Origin: Thioalkalivibrio sp. ALJ21
GTDB lineage: Bacteria; Pseudomonadota; Gammaproteobacteria; Ectothiorhodospirales; Ectothiorhodospiraceae
DNA: 64,000 bases
Assembly: GCF_000378605.1 (NCBI RefSeq)
Contig: NZ_KB905155.1
Coordinates: 930,001-994,000, forward strand
Direction: 5' to 3'
Of this stretch, positions 1 through 8,832 are shown in pieces. The notes under the pieces are model-generated. The model did no database searches. It saw nothing but the letters and a program-made list of their open reading frames with translations, and was not told where the DNA came from. The position numbers were made by a program, and so were the translations under genes. Each line of letters starts with the position of its first letter. Position 1 is the first letter of the stretch.

Positions 1-425
1 GTCTCCAGCGTGAAATGCCGGCCCAGGGCATTCATGACTCGGGTCAGGTCTTCGTCAGACAGATAGGTCGGCGTCCCACCCCCGAAGTGCAGCTGGCGCA
101 CCGGCCGGTCCCCATCGAACAGATGGCCCTGCAGGGCAATCTCCTGCTCCAGCGAGTCGAGATAGCTCGTCGCCCGCCGATAGTTTCCGGTAATCACCTT
201 GTTGCAGGCACAGTAAAAACACACCGTGTTGCAGAAGGGCACGTGAACATAGAGCGACAGCGGACGCGCCGCCCCTTTGGCATTCGTCGCCCGCGCCACC
301 CGCGCATAGGCCTGCGCGTCGAACCCCTCGTGGAACTGCGGCGCCGTGGGATAGGACGTGTAGCGAGGGCCGCTCACGTCATAGCGACGCAACACTTCGG
401 GATCGAATACCAGACGCTGTTCCAT
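1..425 (-). CDS. hemN: Oxygen-independent coproporphyrinogen III oxidase, N-terminal part (cut by window edge)
   Basis: The reverse strand from the ATG at 425 reads without stops to the window edge. It encodes the start of HemN, the radical SAM enzyme that decarboxylates coproporphyrinogen III in anaerobic haem synthesis. The family opening YDVSGPRYTSYPTAPQF is visible, and the 4Fe-4S cluster motif CNTVCFYCACN lies at about residues 62-72. It is followed by the glycine-rich HFGGGTPTYL segment. A perfect FNR box lies about 80 bp upstream, which fits oxygen-regulated expression. About two thirds of the protein lies outside the window. Confidence 0.93.
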   Translation of the reverse strand, partial: MEQRLVFDPEVLRRYDVSGPRYTSYPTAPQFHEGFDAQAYARVARATNAKGAARPLSLYVHVPFCNTVCFYCACNKVITGNYRRATSYLDSLEQEIALQGHLFDGDRPVRQLHFGGGTPTYLSDEDLTRVMNALGRHFTLE

Positions 426-504
426 ACGGCTCTCCGCATCGGGAGGGCGGGCCCCTTGCGCCACCCTGACATCCTCACCCTACGCGCCCTCCAGCTGGGC
501 ACGG

Positions 505-518
505 TTGATGTATATCAA
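505..518. promoter_or_regulatory. FNR/ANR box upstream of hemN
   Basis: The sequence TTGATGTATATCAA is a perfect match to the FNR consensus TTGAT-N4-ATCAA. It lies in the divergent gap between hemN (start 425, leftward) and hpnD (start 608, rightward). Anaerobic activation of hemN by FNR-type regulators is well known, so hemN is the likely target. An effect on hpnD is possible but unproven. Confidence 0.8.
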
Positions 519-607
519 ACGTGGCTTCGATCACCGCCGCCATCCGCATCCCGGTCCCGCTGTGCTAGCCTTGCCGTCCCAAGACGGTACCCCGATCCCG
601 AGCGCGT

Positions 608-1465
608 ATGTCCCCCGACGAATATTGCGAGGAGAAGGCCGCGAAGAGCGGCTCCAGCTTCTACTACGCATTCCGGTTCCTGGAGCCAGACCGGCGCCGT
701 GCGATCACCGCGCTGTACGCGTTCTGCCGCGAGGTGGACGACATCGTCGACGAGGTCAGCGAGGAAAGCGTCGCGCGCACCAAGCTCCAGTGGTGGCGCG
801 AGGAGATCGAGCGCCTGTTCGATCATCAGCCGCGCCACCCGATCACCCAGGCCCTGCAGCCGCATCTGGCGCCGTTTGATCTCAGCCGCGAGTATTTCGA
901 CGAGATCATCGACGGCATGCAGATGGATCTCGACTACGACAGCTACCCCGACTTCACCACGCTGTCGCTGTATTGCTACCGCGCGGCCAGCGTGGTCGGG
1001 ATCCTGTCCGCCCATATCTTCGGCTTTTCGGACCGGCGCACGCTGAAATACGCGCATGACCTGGGGATGGCCCTGCAGCTGACCAACATCCTGCGCGACG
1101 TCCATGAAGACGCAATGCGCGGCCGGGTCTACATCCCGCTGGACGAGCTGAACAAGCACGGCGTAAAGCCCGAAGAATTTCAGGTCAACGTCACCGACGA
1201 CCGCCACCGCGCCCTGTTCGCCGAACAGGCCGAACGGGCCCGACGCTACTACCAGCGCGCAGAGGAGCACCTGCCCGCCGAGGACCGCTACCCCCAGCGC
1301 CCGGGCCTGATCATGGCCGCGATCTACCGCACCCTGCTCGACGAGATCCAGGACGACGGCTATCGCGTGCTGGAGCACCGCGTGCGGCTGACCCCGATCC
1401 GCAAGCTGTGGATCGCCTGGCGCACCGCGCGCCGCCTGAAGCGCGAATACCGCCGCGCGGGCTGA
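608..1465 (+). CDS. hpnD: Presqualene diphosphate synthase, HpnD (trans-isoprenyl diphosphate synthase)
   Basis: This 285-residue protein belongs to the squalene/phytoene synthase family and is the first enzyme of the HpnCDE route, making presqualene diphosphate from farnesyl diphosphate. The aspartate-rich motifs REVDDIVDE (about residues 40-48) and LTNILRDVHEDA (about residues 158-169) are intact; they bind the Mg-diphosphate groups. It lies 13 bp before hpnE in the same orientation. Choosing HpnD rather than HpnC or a phytoene synthase rests on that context and on the sequence, and is quite secure. Confidence 0.9.
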   Translation: MSPDEYCEEKAAKSGSSFYYAFRFLEPDRRRAITALYAFCREVDDIVDEVSEESVARTKLQWWREEIERLFDHQPRHPITQALQPHLAPFDLSREYFDEIIDGMQMDLDYDSYPDFTTLSLYCYRAASVVGILSAHIFGFSDRRTLKYAHDLGMALQLTNILRDVHEDAMRGRVYIPLDELNKHGVKPEEFQVNVTDDRHRALFAEQAERARRYYQRAEEHLPAEDRYPQRPGLIMAAIYRTLLDEIQDDGYRVLEHRVRLTPIRKLWIAWRTARRLKREYRRAG

Positions 1466-1478
1466 CCCCGCCCGCCCC

Positions 1479-2813
1479 ATGGCCGCCGTTCCCGCATCGC
1501 ATCCGGTCGTCGTGCTCGGCGCCGGCTGGGCCGGCCTGACCGCCGCACTGACCTTGGCCCGGGCCGGCATCGCGGTCCATCTGATCGAGGCCGCCGCGAC
1601 CGCAGGCGGGCGCGCCCGCAGCCTGAACCGCGACGGTGCGGAGCTGGACAACGGCCAGCACGTGCTGGTCGGCGCCTGTCACGCCACCCTGGAACAACTG
1701 CGCTCGGTCGGCACCGAGCCGGAGCGCGCCTTCGCGGCCCTGCCGTTCGGCCTGCGCATGCATGCACCGGGGAATCCTCACCCGGCCTTCTCCCTGGAAC
1801 CCCGCTCTCCGCGCCTGCCGGCCCTCGCCGGTGGCCTGTGGAAAAGCCTTGCCGGCACCCCGCTGCACAGACGCCTTCCGGCCCTGCTCGGGGCGGCCTC
1901 GATCCTGCATCGGCCGCTGGACGAAGACATCGACGTACTCGAATGGCTGCAGGCGCGCCGTCAGCCGGACACGCTGATCCGCCAGCTATGGGAACCGCTG
2001 TGCCTCGCGGTCATGAACACGCCGATCCGCAGCGCCTCGGCGCATATCTTCCAGAACGTGCTGCGCCTGGCCCTGAACCACGGGCCGGACGACGCCCGGC
2101 TGCTCATCCCGACCCGGCCACTGGGATCGCTGTATCCGGAACCGGCCCTGCGCGAACTGCGCGAGCGCGGTGCCACGGTCGAGACCGGACGGCGCATTGT
2201 GGCCATCGAATCCGGGGGAACCGAGTCCCGCTACCAGCTCCTTGACCGTAACCATCACGTTACCCATGCCAACGCGGTGATCATCGCCACCGCACCCAGC
2301 GCGGCGACCCGGCTCCTGCCCGAGGCCCCCGAGCTGCAACCCCACCATCGGGCCCTGAGGGCCATGGGCGAACGCAGCATCTGTACGGTCTACCTGCGCT
2401 ACCCGGGCCCGGTCCCAGCCCGCCCGCCGCTGCAGGGGCTGCTCGACCAGCACGGACAATGGCTGATTCCCCGCCGCGTGGCCGGCGAGCCGGACTGGCT
2501 GGTCGTCGTGATCTCCACCGCGGACGACCTACCGTCCATGCCGGCGGATACGCGCTGGCGTCGGGTTGCGGAAGAACTGGAACAGACCTTCCCTGACCTG
2601 GGAATGCCCCGGATCGGCCATGTGGTGTGCGAGAAACGCGCCACCATCGATGCCCGCGTCGATCTCGACGCACTGCGCCCGGTGGCCGGCACCGCCTGGC
2701 CCGGATTGTTCCTGGCTGGCGACTATGTGACGCCGGGCCTGCCTTCGACCCTCGAAGCCGCCGTGCGGTCTGGATTAGAATCAGCCCACAAGCTACTGGA
2801 GACCCTCCCTTGA
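1479..2813 (+). CDS. hpnE: Hydroxysqualene dehydroxylase HpnE (squalene-associated FAD-dependent desaturase)
   Basis: This 444-residue flavoprotein of the amine oxidase/phytoene desaturase superfamily has the FAD dinucleotide motif VLGAGWAGL at about residues 12-20, followed by GGRARS. A C-terminal FAD-contact segment GLFLAGDYVTPGLPSTLEAAVRSG is also visible. HpnE reduces hydroxysqualene to squalene after HpnC/HpnD. It sits directly behind hpnD and overlaps the next gene's TTG start by 4 bases, so the three genes form one transcription unit. hpnC and a cyclase are not in the window. Confidence 0.9.
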   Translation: MAAVPASHPVVVLGAGWAGLTAALTLARAGIAVHLIEAAATAGGRARSLNRDGAELDNGQHVLVGACHATLEQLRSVGTEPERAFAALPFGLRMHAPGNPHPAFSLEPRSPRLPALAGGLWKSLAGTPLHRRLPALLGAASILHRPLDEDIDVLEWLQARRQPDTLIRQLWEPLCLAVMNTPIRSASAHIFQNVLRLALNHGPDDARLLIPTRPLGSLYPEPALRELRERGATVETGRRIVAIESGGTESRYQLLDRNHHVTHANAVIIATAPSAATRLLPEAPELQPHHRALRAMGERSICTVYLRYPGPVPARPPLQGLLDQHGQWLIPRRVAGEPDWLVVVISTADDLPSMPADTRWRRVAEELEQTFPDLGMPRIGHVVCEKRATIDARVDLDALRPVAGTAWPGLFLAGDYVTPGLPSTLEAAVRSGLESAHKLLETLP

Positions 2814-3619
2814 CCGATCTCGACATCCCCGCCCTGCTGGACTATCGCCCGGAACCGGGTGCCTTCAACGACCGCGTGATCCTGGTAACCGGCGCGGCCG
2901 CGGGCATCGGGCGTGCGATCGCCCAGGCCTGCGCGGCGGCGGGCGCGATCGTCGTGCTGCTGGACAAGGACATCAAGGGGCTGGAGAAGACCTACGATCT
3001 GATCGAGCAGGAAGGCCACCCGCAGCCGGCCATCTATCCGCTCAATCTGGAGGGCGCCACGGTCAAGGACTACGGCGACCTGGCCGAGAACATCCGCGAC
3101 TCACTCGGGCGCCTGGACGGGCTGGTGCTGCACGCCGGCTGGGCCGGGACGCTGACGCCGATGAAGGGATACGACCCCGAGCTCTGGTTCAAGGTCATCA
3201 ACAGCAACCTGCACGGCCCGTTCTTCCTCGCCCAGGCCGTACTCCCGCTGCTGGAAGACAGCCCGCACGGCAGCCTGGTCGTCTCCACCCAGGACTGCCG
3301 CAAGGCCTTCTGGGGTGCCTTCGGCATGGCCAAGGCCGCACAGGATGCGATGATCGACATCCTCGCGCGCGAGCACCGCAACGAGAAGCACTTCATCCAT
3401 GTGAACGGCATCGATACCGGCCCCGTGCGCTCGCGCTTCCGCGCCGGCCACTACCCGGCCGAGGATGCCGACAAACTGCCACGCCCGGAAGACGTCGTCG
3501 GCCCGTACCTCTACCTCCTCGACACCACCGACCCGGAACACACCGGCCTGCACCTTTCGCTGGAAGGCCACGTACCCGAGCCGGCACCCCGCCCGCACCG
3601 CCAACCCCAGGAGGGCTGA
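2810..3619 (+). CDS. Short-chain dehydrogenase/reductase, YciK-like, lacking the catalytic tyrosine
   Basis: The Rossmann-fold SDR starts at a TTG overlapping the hpnE stop, with GGAG eight bases upstream. The NAD(P) motif TGAAAGIG is at about residues 27-34, and overall layout and length (269 residues) resemble E. coli YciK. The usual NAG reads HAG. The YxxxK active site reads WGAFGMAK, so Phe replaces the catalytic Tyr while the Lys remains. Either the enzyme uses altered chemistry or it is a non-catalytic member. Its position behind hpnDE suggests an isoprenoid-linked role, but this is inference only. Confidence 0.8.
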   Translation: MTDLDIPALLDYRPEPGAFNDRVILVTGAAAGIGRAIAQACAAAGAIVVLLDKDIKGLEKTYDLIEQEGHPQPAIYPLNLEGATVKDYGDLAENIRDSLGRLDGLVLHAGWAGTLTPMKGYDPELWFKVINSNLHGPFFLAQAVLPLLEDSPHGSLVVSTQDCRKAFWGAFGMAKAAQDAMIDILAREHRNEKHFIHVNGIDTGPVRSRFRAGHYPAEDADKLPRPEDVVGPYLYLLDTTDPEHTGLHLSLEGHVPEPAPRPHRQPQEG

Positions 3620-3643
3620 GCGCCGCAACTGGCCACGCGGGGC

Positions 3644-3740
3644 TTCGCGGCCAAGGCCGCTCCCACGGGCTTGTGGTGGCCGCCGGGGTCTACCTTCGGA
3701 TCTTGCCTTTTGCCTCTGTGGGAGCGGCCTTGGCCGCGAA
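3644..3740. repeat. Inverted pair of REP-type palindromes
   Basis: A 23-nt sequence at 3644-3666 (TTCGCGGCCAAGGCCGC plus TCCCAC) recurs as its exact reverse complement at 3718-3740. Each copy is itself palindromic (GCGGCC-TTGG-CCGC core). The pair lies between the convergent SDR and ygiQ genes. This is the layout of a bipartite REP element and could also act as a bidirectional terminator or mRNA stabiliser. Confidence 0.75.
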
Positions 3741-3753
3741 CCTCCGGCGCATC

Positions 3754-6030
3754 CTATGGACGCTGCGGTCGGCGCTTGCCGGGGCGGGATTTGGCCCGGG
3801 GCGGGCCCTTCTTCGGGCCTGGGCCTGCCGGGCGGGCGGCGGTCTCCACGCCCTTGTGCTGGGTCTGGAAGGTCTGGCCGCGCTTCTTCAGGGCCTTGCC
3901 GCCGCGGGTCACACGGCCGCCGGTGGCGGGCCGAGCCCCGCCCGTACCCTGGCCGGTGCCGGCCGGCTGCCAGGTGGGGATCAGGTGGTGCTTCCCATTG
4001 CCGATCAGGTCCGCGCGACCCATGCGCTTGAGCGCATCACGCAACAGCGGCCAGTTGTTCGGATCGTGGTAGCGCAGGAACGCCTTGTGCAGGCGCCGCG
4101 CCCGCGCCCCGCGCGCGACCGGTACCCGGTCCCCCGCCTTGCGCTTGATGCCCCGTAGCGGATCACGCCCGGAGTGCCACATCGCGGTCGCGAGCGCCAT
4201 CGGACTTGGCAGAAAGGCCTGCACCTGGTCGGCGCGGAAGTTGTGCCGCTTGAGCCACAGCGCGAGGTTCAGCATGTCCTCGTCGGACGTACCCGGGTGC
4301 GCGGCGATGAAATACGGGATCAGGTACTGTTCCTTGCCCGCCTGTTTCGAGTATTTCTCGAACATCGCCTTGAAGCGGTCATAGGCGCCCATGCCTGGCT
4401 TCATCATGCGGGAAAGCGGCCCGGATTCCGTATGTTCCGGCGCAATCTTCAAGTAGCCTCCCACATGATGGGTGACCAGTTCCTTCACATACTCCGGTGA
4501 TTCCACGGCCAGGTCGTAGCGCAGGCCCGAGGCAATCAGGATCTTCTTGATCCCGGGCAGCGCCCGCGCCTTGCGGTAGAGGTTCACCAGCGGCGTGTGG
4601 TCGGTATCGAGGTTCTTGCAGATCCCGGGATAGACACAGGACAGCCGGCGGCAGCTGCGCTCGATCTCCGGGTCCTTGCAGGCCAGGCGGTACATGTTCG
4701 CGGTCGGCCCGCCGAGATCGGAGACCACGCCGGTAAAGCCATCGACCTTGTCGCGGATCTCCTCGATCTCCTTGAGCACGCTCTCCTCGGAGCGGCTCTG
4801 GATGATGCGGCCCTCGTGCTCGGTGATCGAGCAGAACGTACAGCCGCCGAAGCAGCCGCGCATGATGTTTACCGAGAAGCGGATCATCTCCCAGGCCGGG
4901 ATGCGCGCATCGCCATAGGAGGGATGCGGCGCACGGGCATACGGCAGGTCGAATACCGCGTCCATCTCGGCGGTGGTCAGGGGGATCGGCGGCGGGTTCA
5001 GCCAGACCTCCTTGTCGCCATGGCGCTGCACGATGGCGCGGGCATTGCCCGGGTTGGTCTCCAGATGCAGCACGCGGGAGGCATGGGCGTACAGCACGGA
5101 GTCGCCCTTGACCTGCTCAAAGGCCGGGATGCGGATGACCGTCTGGTCTCGCGGGGTCCCGCGCGGGATGTCGCGGTGGAAGCGAACGACCTGGGCGCCG
5201 CCTTCCTCGGTGGCACTTTTCGGTTCCTGCTTCGTTTCGGCCTCGGCGCAGGTCGACGGCGAGACCATCGCGTAGGGGTCCGGGTTGGCATCCACCGGCC
5301 CCGGGGTATCCACTTCGCTGGAGTCCAGCTCCACATAGCTGCCCGGCACCGCATCGCGCAGGAACGCCGTACCCCGCAGGTCGGTGATCTCCCGCGGGTG
5401 CTCGCCGGCGGCCACGCGATGGGCCAGTTCGACCAGGGCACGCTCGGCATTGCCGAACAGCAGGATGTCGGCACGCGCATCCAGCAGCACCGAGCGGCGC
5501 ACCTTGTCCTGCCAGTAGTCGTAGTGGGCGATGCGGCGCAGGCTCGCCTCGATGCCGCCGGCGACCACTGGCACGTCCTTGTACGCCTCGCGGGCGCGCT
5601 GGGCGTAGACGATCACTGCCCGGTCCGGCCGGTGGCCGTGCACATCCCCTGGGGTGTAGGCATCGTTGGAGCGGATCTTCCGGTCAGCCGTGTAGTGGTT
5701 GACCATCGAGTCCATATTGCCGGCGGTAACACCGAAGAACAGATTGGGGCGGCCCAGCGCGCGGAACGGCTCGGCGGAGGTCCAGTCCGGCTGCGCGATG
5801 ATGCCGACGCGAAAGCCCTGCGCCTCCAGCAGCCGCCCGATGATCGCCATGCCGAAGCTCGGGTGGTCGACATAGGCGTCCCCCGTAACCAGCACGATGT
5901 CGCAGCTGTCCCAGCCGAGATCATCCATCTCCTCGCGGGTGGTCGGCAGAAACGGGGCCGTACCGAAGCGCTTGGCCCAGTAGGGCTTGCGCGCAAACAG
6001 CGAAGGCGGGAAATCGGGGACAGCGGACAT
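3754..6030 (-). CDS. ygiQ: YgiQ-family radical SAM protein
   Basis: This large UPF0313/YgiQ-type radical SAM protein is about 758 residues from the ATG at 6030; an in-frame ATG at 6066 would add 12 poorly conserved residues. The N-terminal part resembles the cobalamin-binding-like region of the family ([17 protein letters not shown]). The cluster motif [17 protein letters not shown] is intact near residue 390. The C-terminus ends in a Lys/Arg/Pro-rich tail. The biochemical reaction of the family is not established. The gene is single and converges with the hpn operon across the REP pair. Confidence 0.9.
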   Translation of the reverse strand: MSAVPDFPPSLFARKPYWAKRFGTAPFLPTTREEMDDLGWDSCDIVLVTGDAYVDHPSFGMAIIGRLLEAQGFRVGIIAQPDWTSAEPFRALGRPNLFFGVTAGNMDSMVNHYTADRKIRSNDAYTPGDVHGHRPDRAVIVYAQRAREAYKDVPVVAGGIEASLRRIAHYDYWQDKVRRSVLLDARADILLFGNAERALVELAHRVAAGEHPREITDLRGTAFLRDAVPGSYVELDSSEVDTPGPVDANPDPYAMVSPSTCAEAETKQEPKSATEEGGAQVVRFHRDIPRGTPRDQTVIRIPAFEQVKGDSVLYAHASRVLHLETNPGNARAIVQRHGDKEVWLNPPPIPLTTAEMDAVFDLPYARAPHPSYGDARIPAWEMIRFSVNIMRGCFGGCTFCSITEHEGRIIQSRSEESVLKEIEEIRDKVDGFTGVVSDLGGPTANMYRLACKDPEIERSCRRLSCVYPGICKNLDTDHTPLVNLYRKARALPGIKKILIASGLRYDLAVESPEYVKELVTHHVGGYLKIAPEHTESGPLSRMMKPGMGAYDRFKAMFEKYSKQAGKEQYLIPYFIAAHPGTSDEDMLNLALWLKRHNFRADQVQAFLPSPMALATAMWHSGRDPLRGIKRKAGDRVPVARGARARRLHKAFLRYHDPNNWPLLRDALKRMGRADLIGNGKHHLIPTWQPAGTGQGTGGARPATGGRVTRGGKALKKRGQTFQTQHKGVETAARPAGPGPKKGPPRAKSRPGKRRPQRP

Positions 6031-6152
6031 GGACTCGGACTCCCGGCGCGGGGCCGGTGGATTCAAACCCGCGCATTACACGCCGGAATCGCCGCCAGAT
6101 CAAACGGCCCCGGTGCCTGCGGGGCCGAAAAGTTCGCTCGGATCGATCGGGC

Positions 6153-6551
6153 TCAGTACAGCCTTACGAACAGATCAATCGCCGGCTGCATCGCACCGCG
6201 CCAGCGCTCTGCCAGACCCGGCTCCCAGCGCGGATCGATCTCAGCGGCCGTGCGCACCATGCAGTCCAGCCAGATCGGGTACAGATCCGGCTCCACGGGT
6301 ACCCGTCCCTCGCGGGAATGGGCCTGCCCCATGCGTTCCATGGTGGAAGCCACGAAGCTCTCGCCCTCGGCATAGCTGATCGCCGTCGAGATGGCCTGTC
6401 CGAGTGCGCGTTTTTGCTGCGAGAAGTCCGTCGAGCCAAACGCGGCCTTCACCCGTGGGTCGGCCTGCAGGAAGTGTTCGTAGAAACGCGTAACGAAGTC
6501 GCCCGCCCTGCGGCATCGCCCGTAGCTCTGGTGCACGTCGGAGAAATCCAT
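6153..6551 (-). CDS. Globin-like haem protein, second of a tandem pair
   Basis: From the ATG at 6551 this encodes 132 residues that look like a single-domain bacterial globin: helical throughout, with AHSREGRVPVEPDLYPIWLD resembling the F helix and proximal-His region of single-domain and sensor globins. No reductase domain follows. The neighbouring upstream gene is a paralogue with the same motif, so the pair arose by duplication. An FNR-like site lies 55-69 bp upstream. Haem binding is inferred from the pattern, and the candidate proximal ligand is the His of AHSREG. Confidence 0.65.
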   Translation of the reverse strand: MDFSDVHQSYGRCRRAGDFVTRFYEHFLQADPRVKAAFGSTDFSQQKRALGQAISTAISYAEGESFVASTMERMGQAHSREGRVPVEPDLYPIWLDCMVRTAAEIDPRWEPGLAERWRGAMQPAIDLFVRLY

Positions 6552-6606
6552 GGCTGTCCCTGCAATAAAGGAGACGGAAGGATAGAGCCCCTGGCAGACC
6601 GAGCGA

Positions 6607-6620
6607 TTGAGCCAGATCAA
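6607..6620. promoter_or_regulatory. FNR-like site between the two globin genes
   Basis: TTGAGCCAGATCAA differs from the FNR consensus TTGAT-N4-ATCAA at one position. It overlaps the stop codon of the upstream globin gene and sits about 56 bp before the ATG at 6551. It would suit an FNR/DNR-class regulator acting on a low-oxygen or nitric-oxide-related globin. Confidence 0.5.
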
Positions 6621-7045
6621 GCTTCCCTGGCAGCCGTCGAGTCCACCCAGTGCAACTGCGCAAAAAGATCCACCGTCGGCGCCGTCGCTGCGCGCCAGCG
6701 CGACGCCAGCTCGTCTTGCCACTCGGGGTCGGTGTCGCGGGCGGCCTCGATCAGGGCCTCGACCCAGCAATCGTTCAGCGCGGGCTCGACCGGCACACGG
6801 CCATGTGCGCCATGAACCATGGCCATGGTATGCACTGGAGCCCGACCGTCGCTGCGCCGTTCGGCAAAGTCCAGCGCGGCCAGCACCGACTCGTTGAGGA
6901 TGTGCTCCTGGCGGGCGGGATCACTGTCGCCAAATACCTCGGGTATCCGCGGATCCGCCGCCATCAACAACAACCGGAAGTGGCGCAGGAAGGCATCGGT
7001 TCGTATGCAGCGATCATGGCTCGCGCGAACATCGGGGAAAAACAT
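6617..7045 (-). CDS. Globin-like haem protein, first of a tandem pair
   Basis: This encodes 142 residues from the ATG at 7045 (MFFPDVRASHDRC). It is a paralogue of the next gene: both share a helix with RFYEHFLQADPRV/RHFRLLLMAADPRI, a central GRVPVEP motif, and a C-terminal SRWRAATAPTVDLFAQLHW/ERWRGAMQPAIDLFVRLY block. The His in MVHGAHGRVPVEP occupies the likely proximal position. The start is uncertain because the frame stays open upstream, but an ATG consistent with the paralogue's length was chosen. Confidence 0.6.
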   Translation of the reverse strand: MFFPDVRASHDRCIRTDAFLRHFRLLLMAADPRIPEVFGDSDPARQEHILNESVLAALDFAERRSDGRAPVHTMAMVHGAHGRVPVEPALNDCWVEALIEAARDTDPEWQDELASRWRAATAPTVDLFAQLHWVDSTAAREA

Positions 7046-7146
7046 GCGGTACTCCGCTGATGGGCCCCGTGATGCTACGCAGCCGAGCGTTTGCCCGCGA
7101 TAACCCATGCTAACGTGGCCCGCCGCATCGAGCTCCACGCGTCGAG

Positions 7147-8703
7147 TCAGGACTTCGGGTACACCCCGGCGTACTGAATACCCGCCAGTTCCGCCAGCTC
7201 TCGGTCGAACGTCGTCAGGTCGTTCGGGCCGAAGTCCTCCAGACGGTTGTGGCCACAGGCCCGCGCCAGCACGCACATCAGCTCGCTCGAGGCCTGCAGG
7301 AAGCGCCCGAGCCGTTCCCCGCCCTCCTGGGGATCCAGCCGCGCCCGCAGCTTCGGGTCCTGTGTCGCCACACCGGACGGGCAGCGATTCGTGTGGCAGA
7401 TCCGCGCACCCACGCAGCCCACCGCCTGGATCGCGGCATTCGCCAATGCAATGCCGTCCGCACCCAGCGCCAGGGCCTTCACGAAATCCGCAGGTGTACG
7501 CAGCCCGCCCGTCACCAGCAGCGTAACCCGGCCACTGGCGCCATTGGCATCCAGAAAGCGCCGCGCGCGGCCCAGTGCCGGAATCGTGGGCACACTGATG
7601 TGATCACGCAGCAGCGCGGGCGAGGCTCCAGTCCCGCCACCACGACCATCCAGGATCACGTAGTCCGCCCCCGCCTCCAGGGCAAAGGCCAGATCCGCCT
7701 CGATATGGTTGGCCGAGAGCTTGAAGCCGACGGGAATGCCCCCGGTCTTCTCCCGTACCTCGTCGGCAAAACGGCGGTAATCCGCGGGCGTCTCGAACCC
7801 GTCCAAGCTGGCTGGCGAGATGGCGTCCTGCCCCGCGTCGATCCCGCGCACCCGCGCGATCTCGTCACTCACCTTCGCCCCGGGCAGCACGCCGCCCACA
7901 CCGGTCTTGGCTGCCTGGCCGGCCTTGAAATGAAAGGCCTGCACCTTCTCCAGCACCTCGTCGGAATAGCCGAACCGCGCCGGCCCCAACTCGAAAAGAT
8001 AGCGCGAGTTCTCCGCCTGTTCGGCATCGAGCATCCCACCCTCGCCGGAACAGATCCCCGTGCCGGCCTGCTCGGCCCCGCGTGCCAGCGCGATCTTCGC
8101 CTCGCGCGACAGCGCGCCAAAGCTCATGTCCGACACCAGCATCGGGATATCCAGTTGCAGCGGCCGCTTCGCCTCCGGCCCGATCACCAGCCCCGTTTCG
8201 ACCGGGGCCCCGTCCGGCAGCGGCCGGCTCGCCAGCTGCGCCGCCAGCAGCTGCAGGTCGTCCCATATCGGAAGCCGGCTGCGCGGCACACCCATGGCCA
8301 CCGTCGGCCCGTAGTGGCCCACCTCGTCCAGCCCCGAACGGGCCATGCGATGGATCAGCTCGACATGCGGCTCCGTCTCGGTATTGCGCGGGTCCGGCGC
8401 CTCGTTACCTTCATCCTGGTCCGATTCGCCCTTTGACTCCGGCTCGGTCCCGATATCGTCCTCGTCGAACTGCTGGTGCGTCCCGTCACAGTACGGCAGA
8501 TCACCCGATTGCTTGCACTGGCAAAGAAACGCCTCGCCGTCTTCCTCGGGAGTAAAGGCGATGGGCTCCAGCCCCGTCCCCTCGTGCGAGCCGTCGCAAA
8601 ACGGCTGGTCCTTCGATCGCCCGCAGCGGCAGAAGTAGTACTCCTCCCCCTTCTTGAGCTCGACACCTTTGGGCTCCACTGCCGCGATCTTCGCTCCAGC
8701 CAT
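7147..8703 (-). CDS. FMN-binding glutamate-synthase-like protein with two N-terminal CDGSH iron-sulfur domains
   Basis: Two CDGSH-type motifs open this 518-residue protein: CRCGRSKDQPFCDGSH (about residues 26-41) and CQCKQSGDLPYCDGTH (about 61-76). Each supplies the C-x-C...C...H ligands of a 2Fe-2S cluster. The rest is a GltB-like FMN-binding TIM barrel with DGRGGGTGASP and the Cys-rich ICHTNRCPSGVATQ segment. No glutaminase domain is present, so it is not a classical glutamate synthase. The start at 8703 is preferred over 8706 because AGGAG then sits six bases away. The substrate is unknown; the fusion implies electron transfer to FMN. Confidence 0.85.
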   Translation of the reverse strand: MAGAKIAAVEPKGVELKKGEEYYFCRCGRSKDQPFCDGSHEGTGLEPIAFTPEEDGEAFLCQCKQSGDLPYCDGTHQQFDEDDIGTEPESKGESDQDEGNEAPDPRNTETEPHVELIHRMARSGLDEVGHYGPTVAMGVPRSRLPIWDDLQLLAAQLASRPLPDGAPVETGLVIGPEAKRPLQLDIPMLVSDMSFGALSREAKIALARGAEQAGTGICSGEGGMLDAEQAENSRYLFELGPARFGYSDEVLEKVQAFHFKAGQAAKTGVGGVLPGAKVSDEIARVRGIDAGQDAISPASLDGFETPADYRRFADEVREKTGGIPVGFKLSANHIEADLAFALEAGADYVILDGRGGGTGASPALLRDHISVPTIPALGRARRFLDANGASGRVTLLVTGGLRTPADFVKALALGADGIALANAAIQAVGCVGARICHTNRCPSGVATQDPKLRARLDPQEGGERLGRFLQASSELMCVLARACGHNRLEDFGPNDLTTFDRELAELAGIQYAGVYPKS

Positions 8704-8832
8704 CATCCGCTCCTTGCTGTTAGTACATACAGATTCAAGTAATGACCCTGTGACAACAAAGCCACCGCAAATTTCCCGTGCCGTTCGCGATAGCAGCCTT
8801 TATCATGTGCGCAAAGGCCACCGGGAGACCCG

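Noticed and set aside
4597-6375. A 592-codon open frame on the plus strand opposite ygiQ
   Set aside because: It is the antisense shadow of the well-supported YgiQ gene; GC-rich codon bias keeps the opposite frame open. It has no domain and no RBS context.
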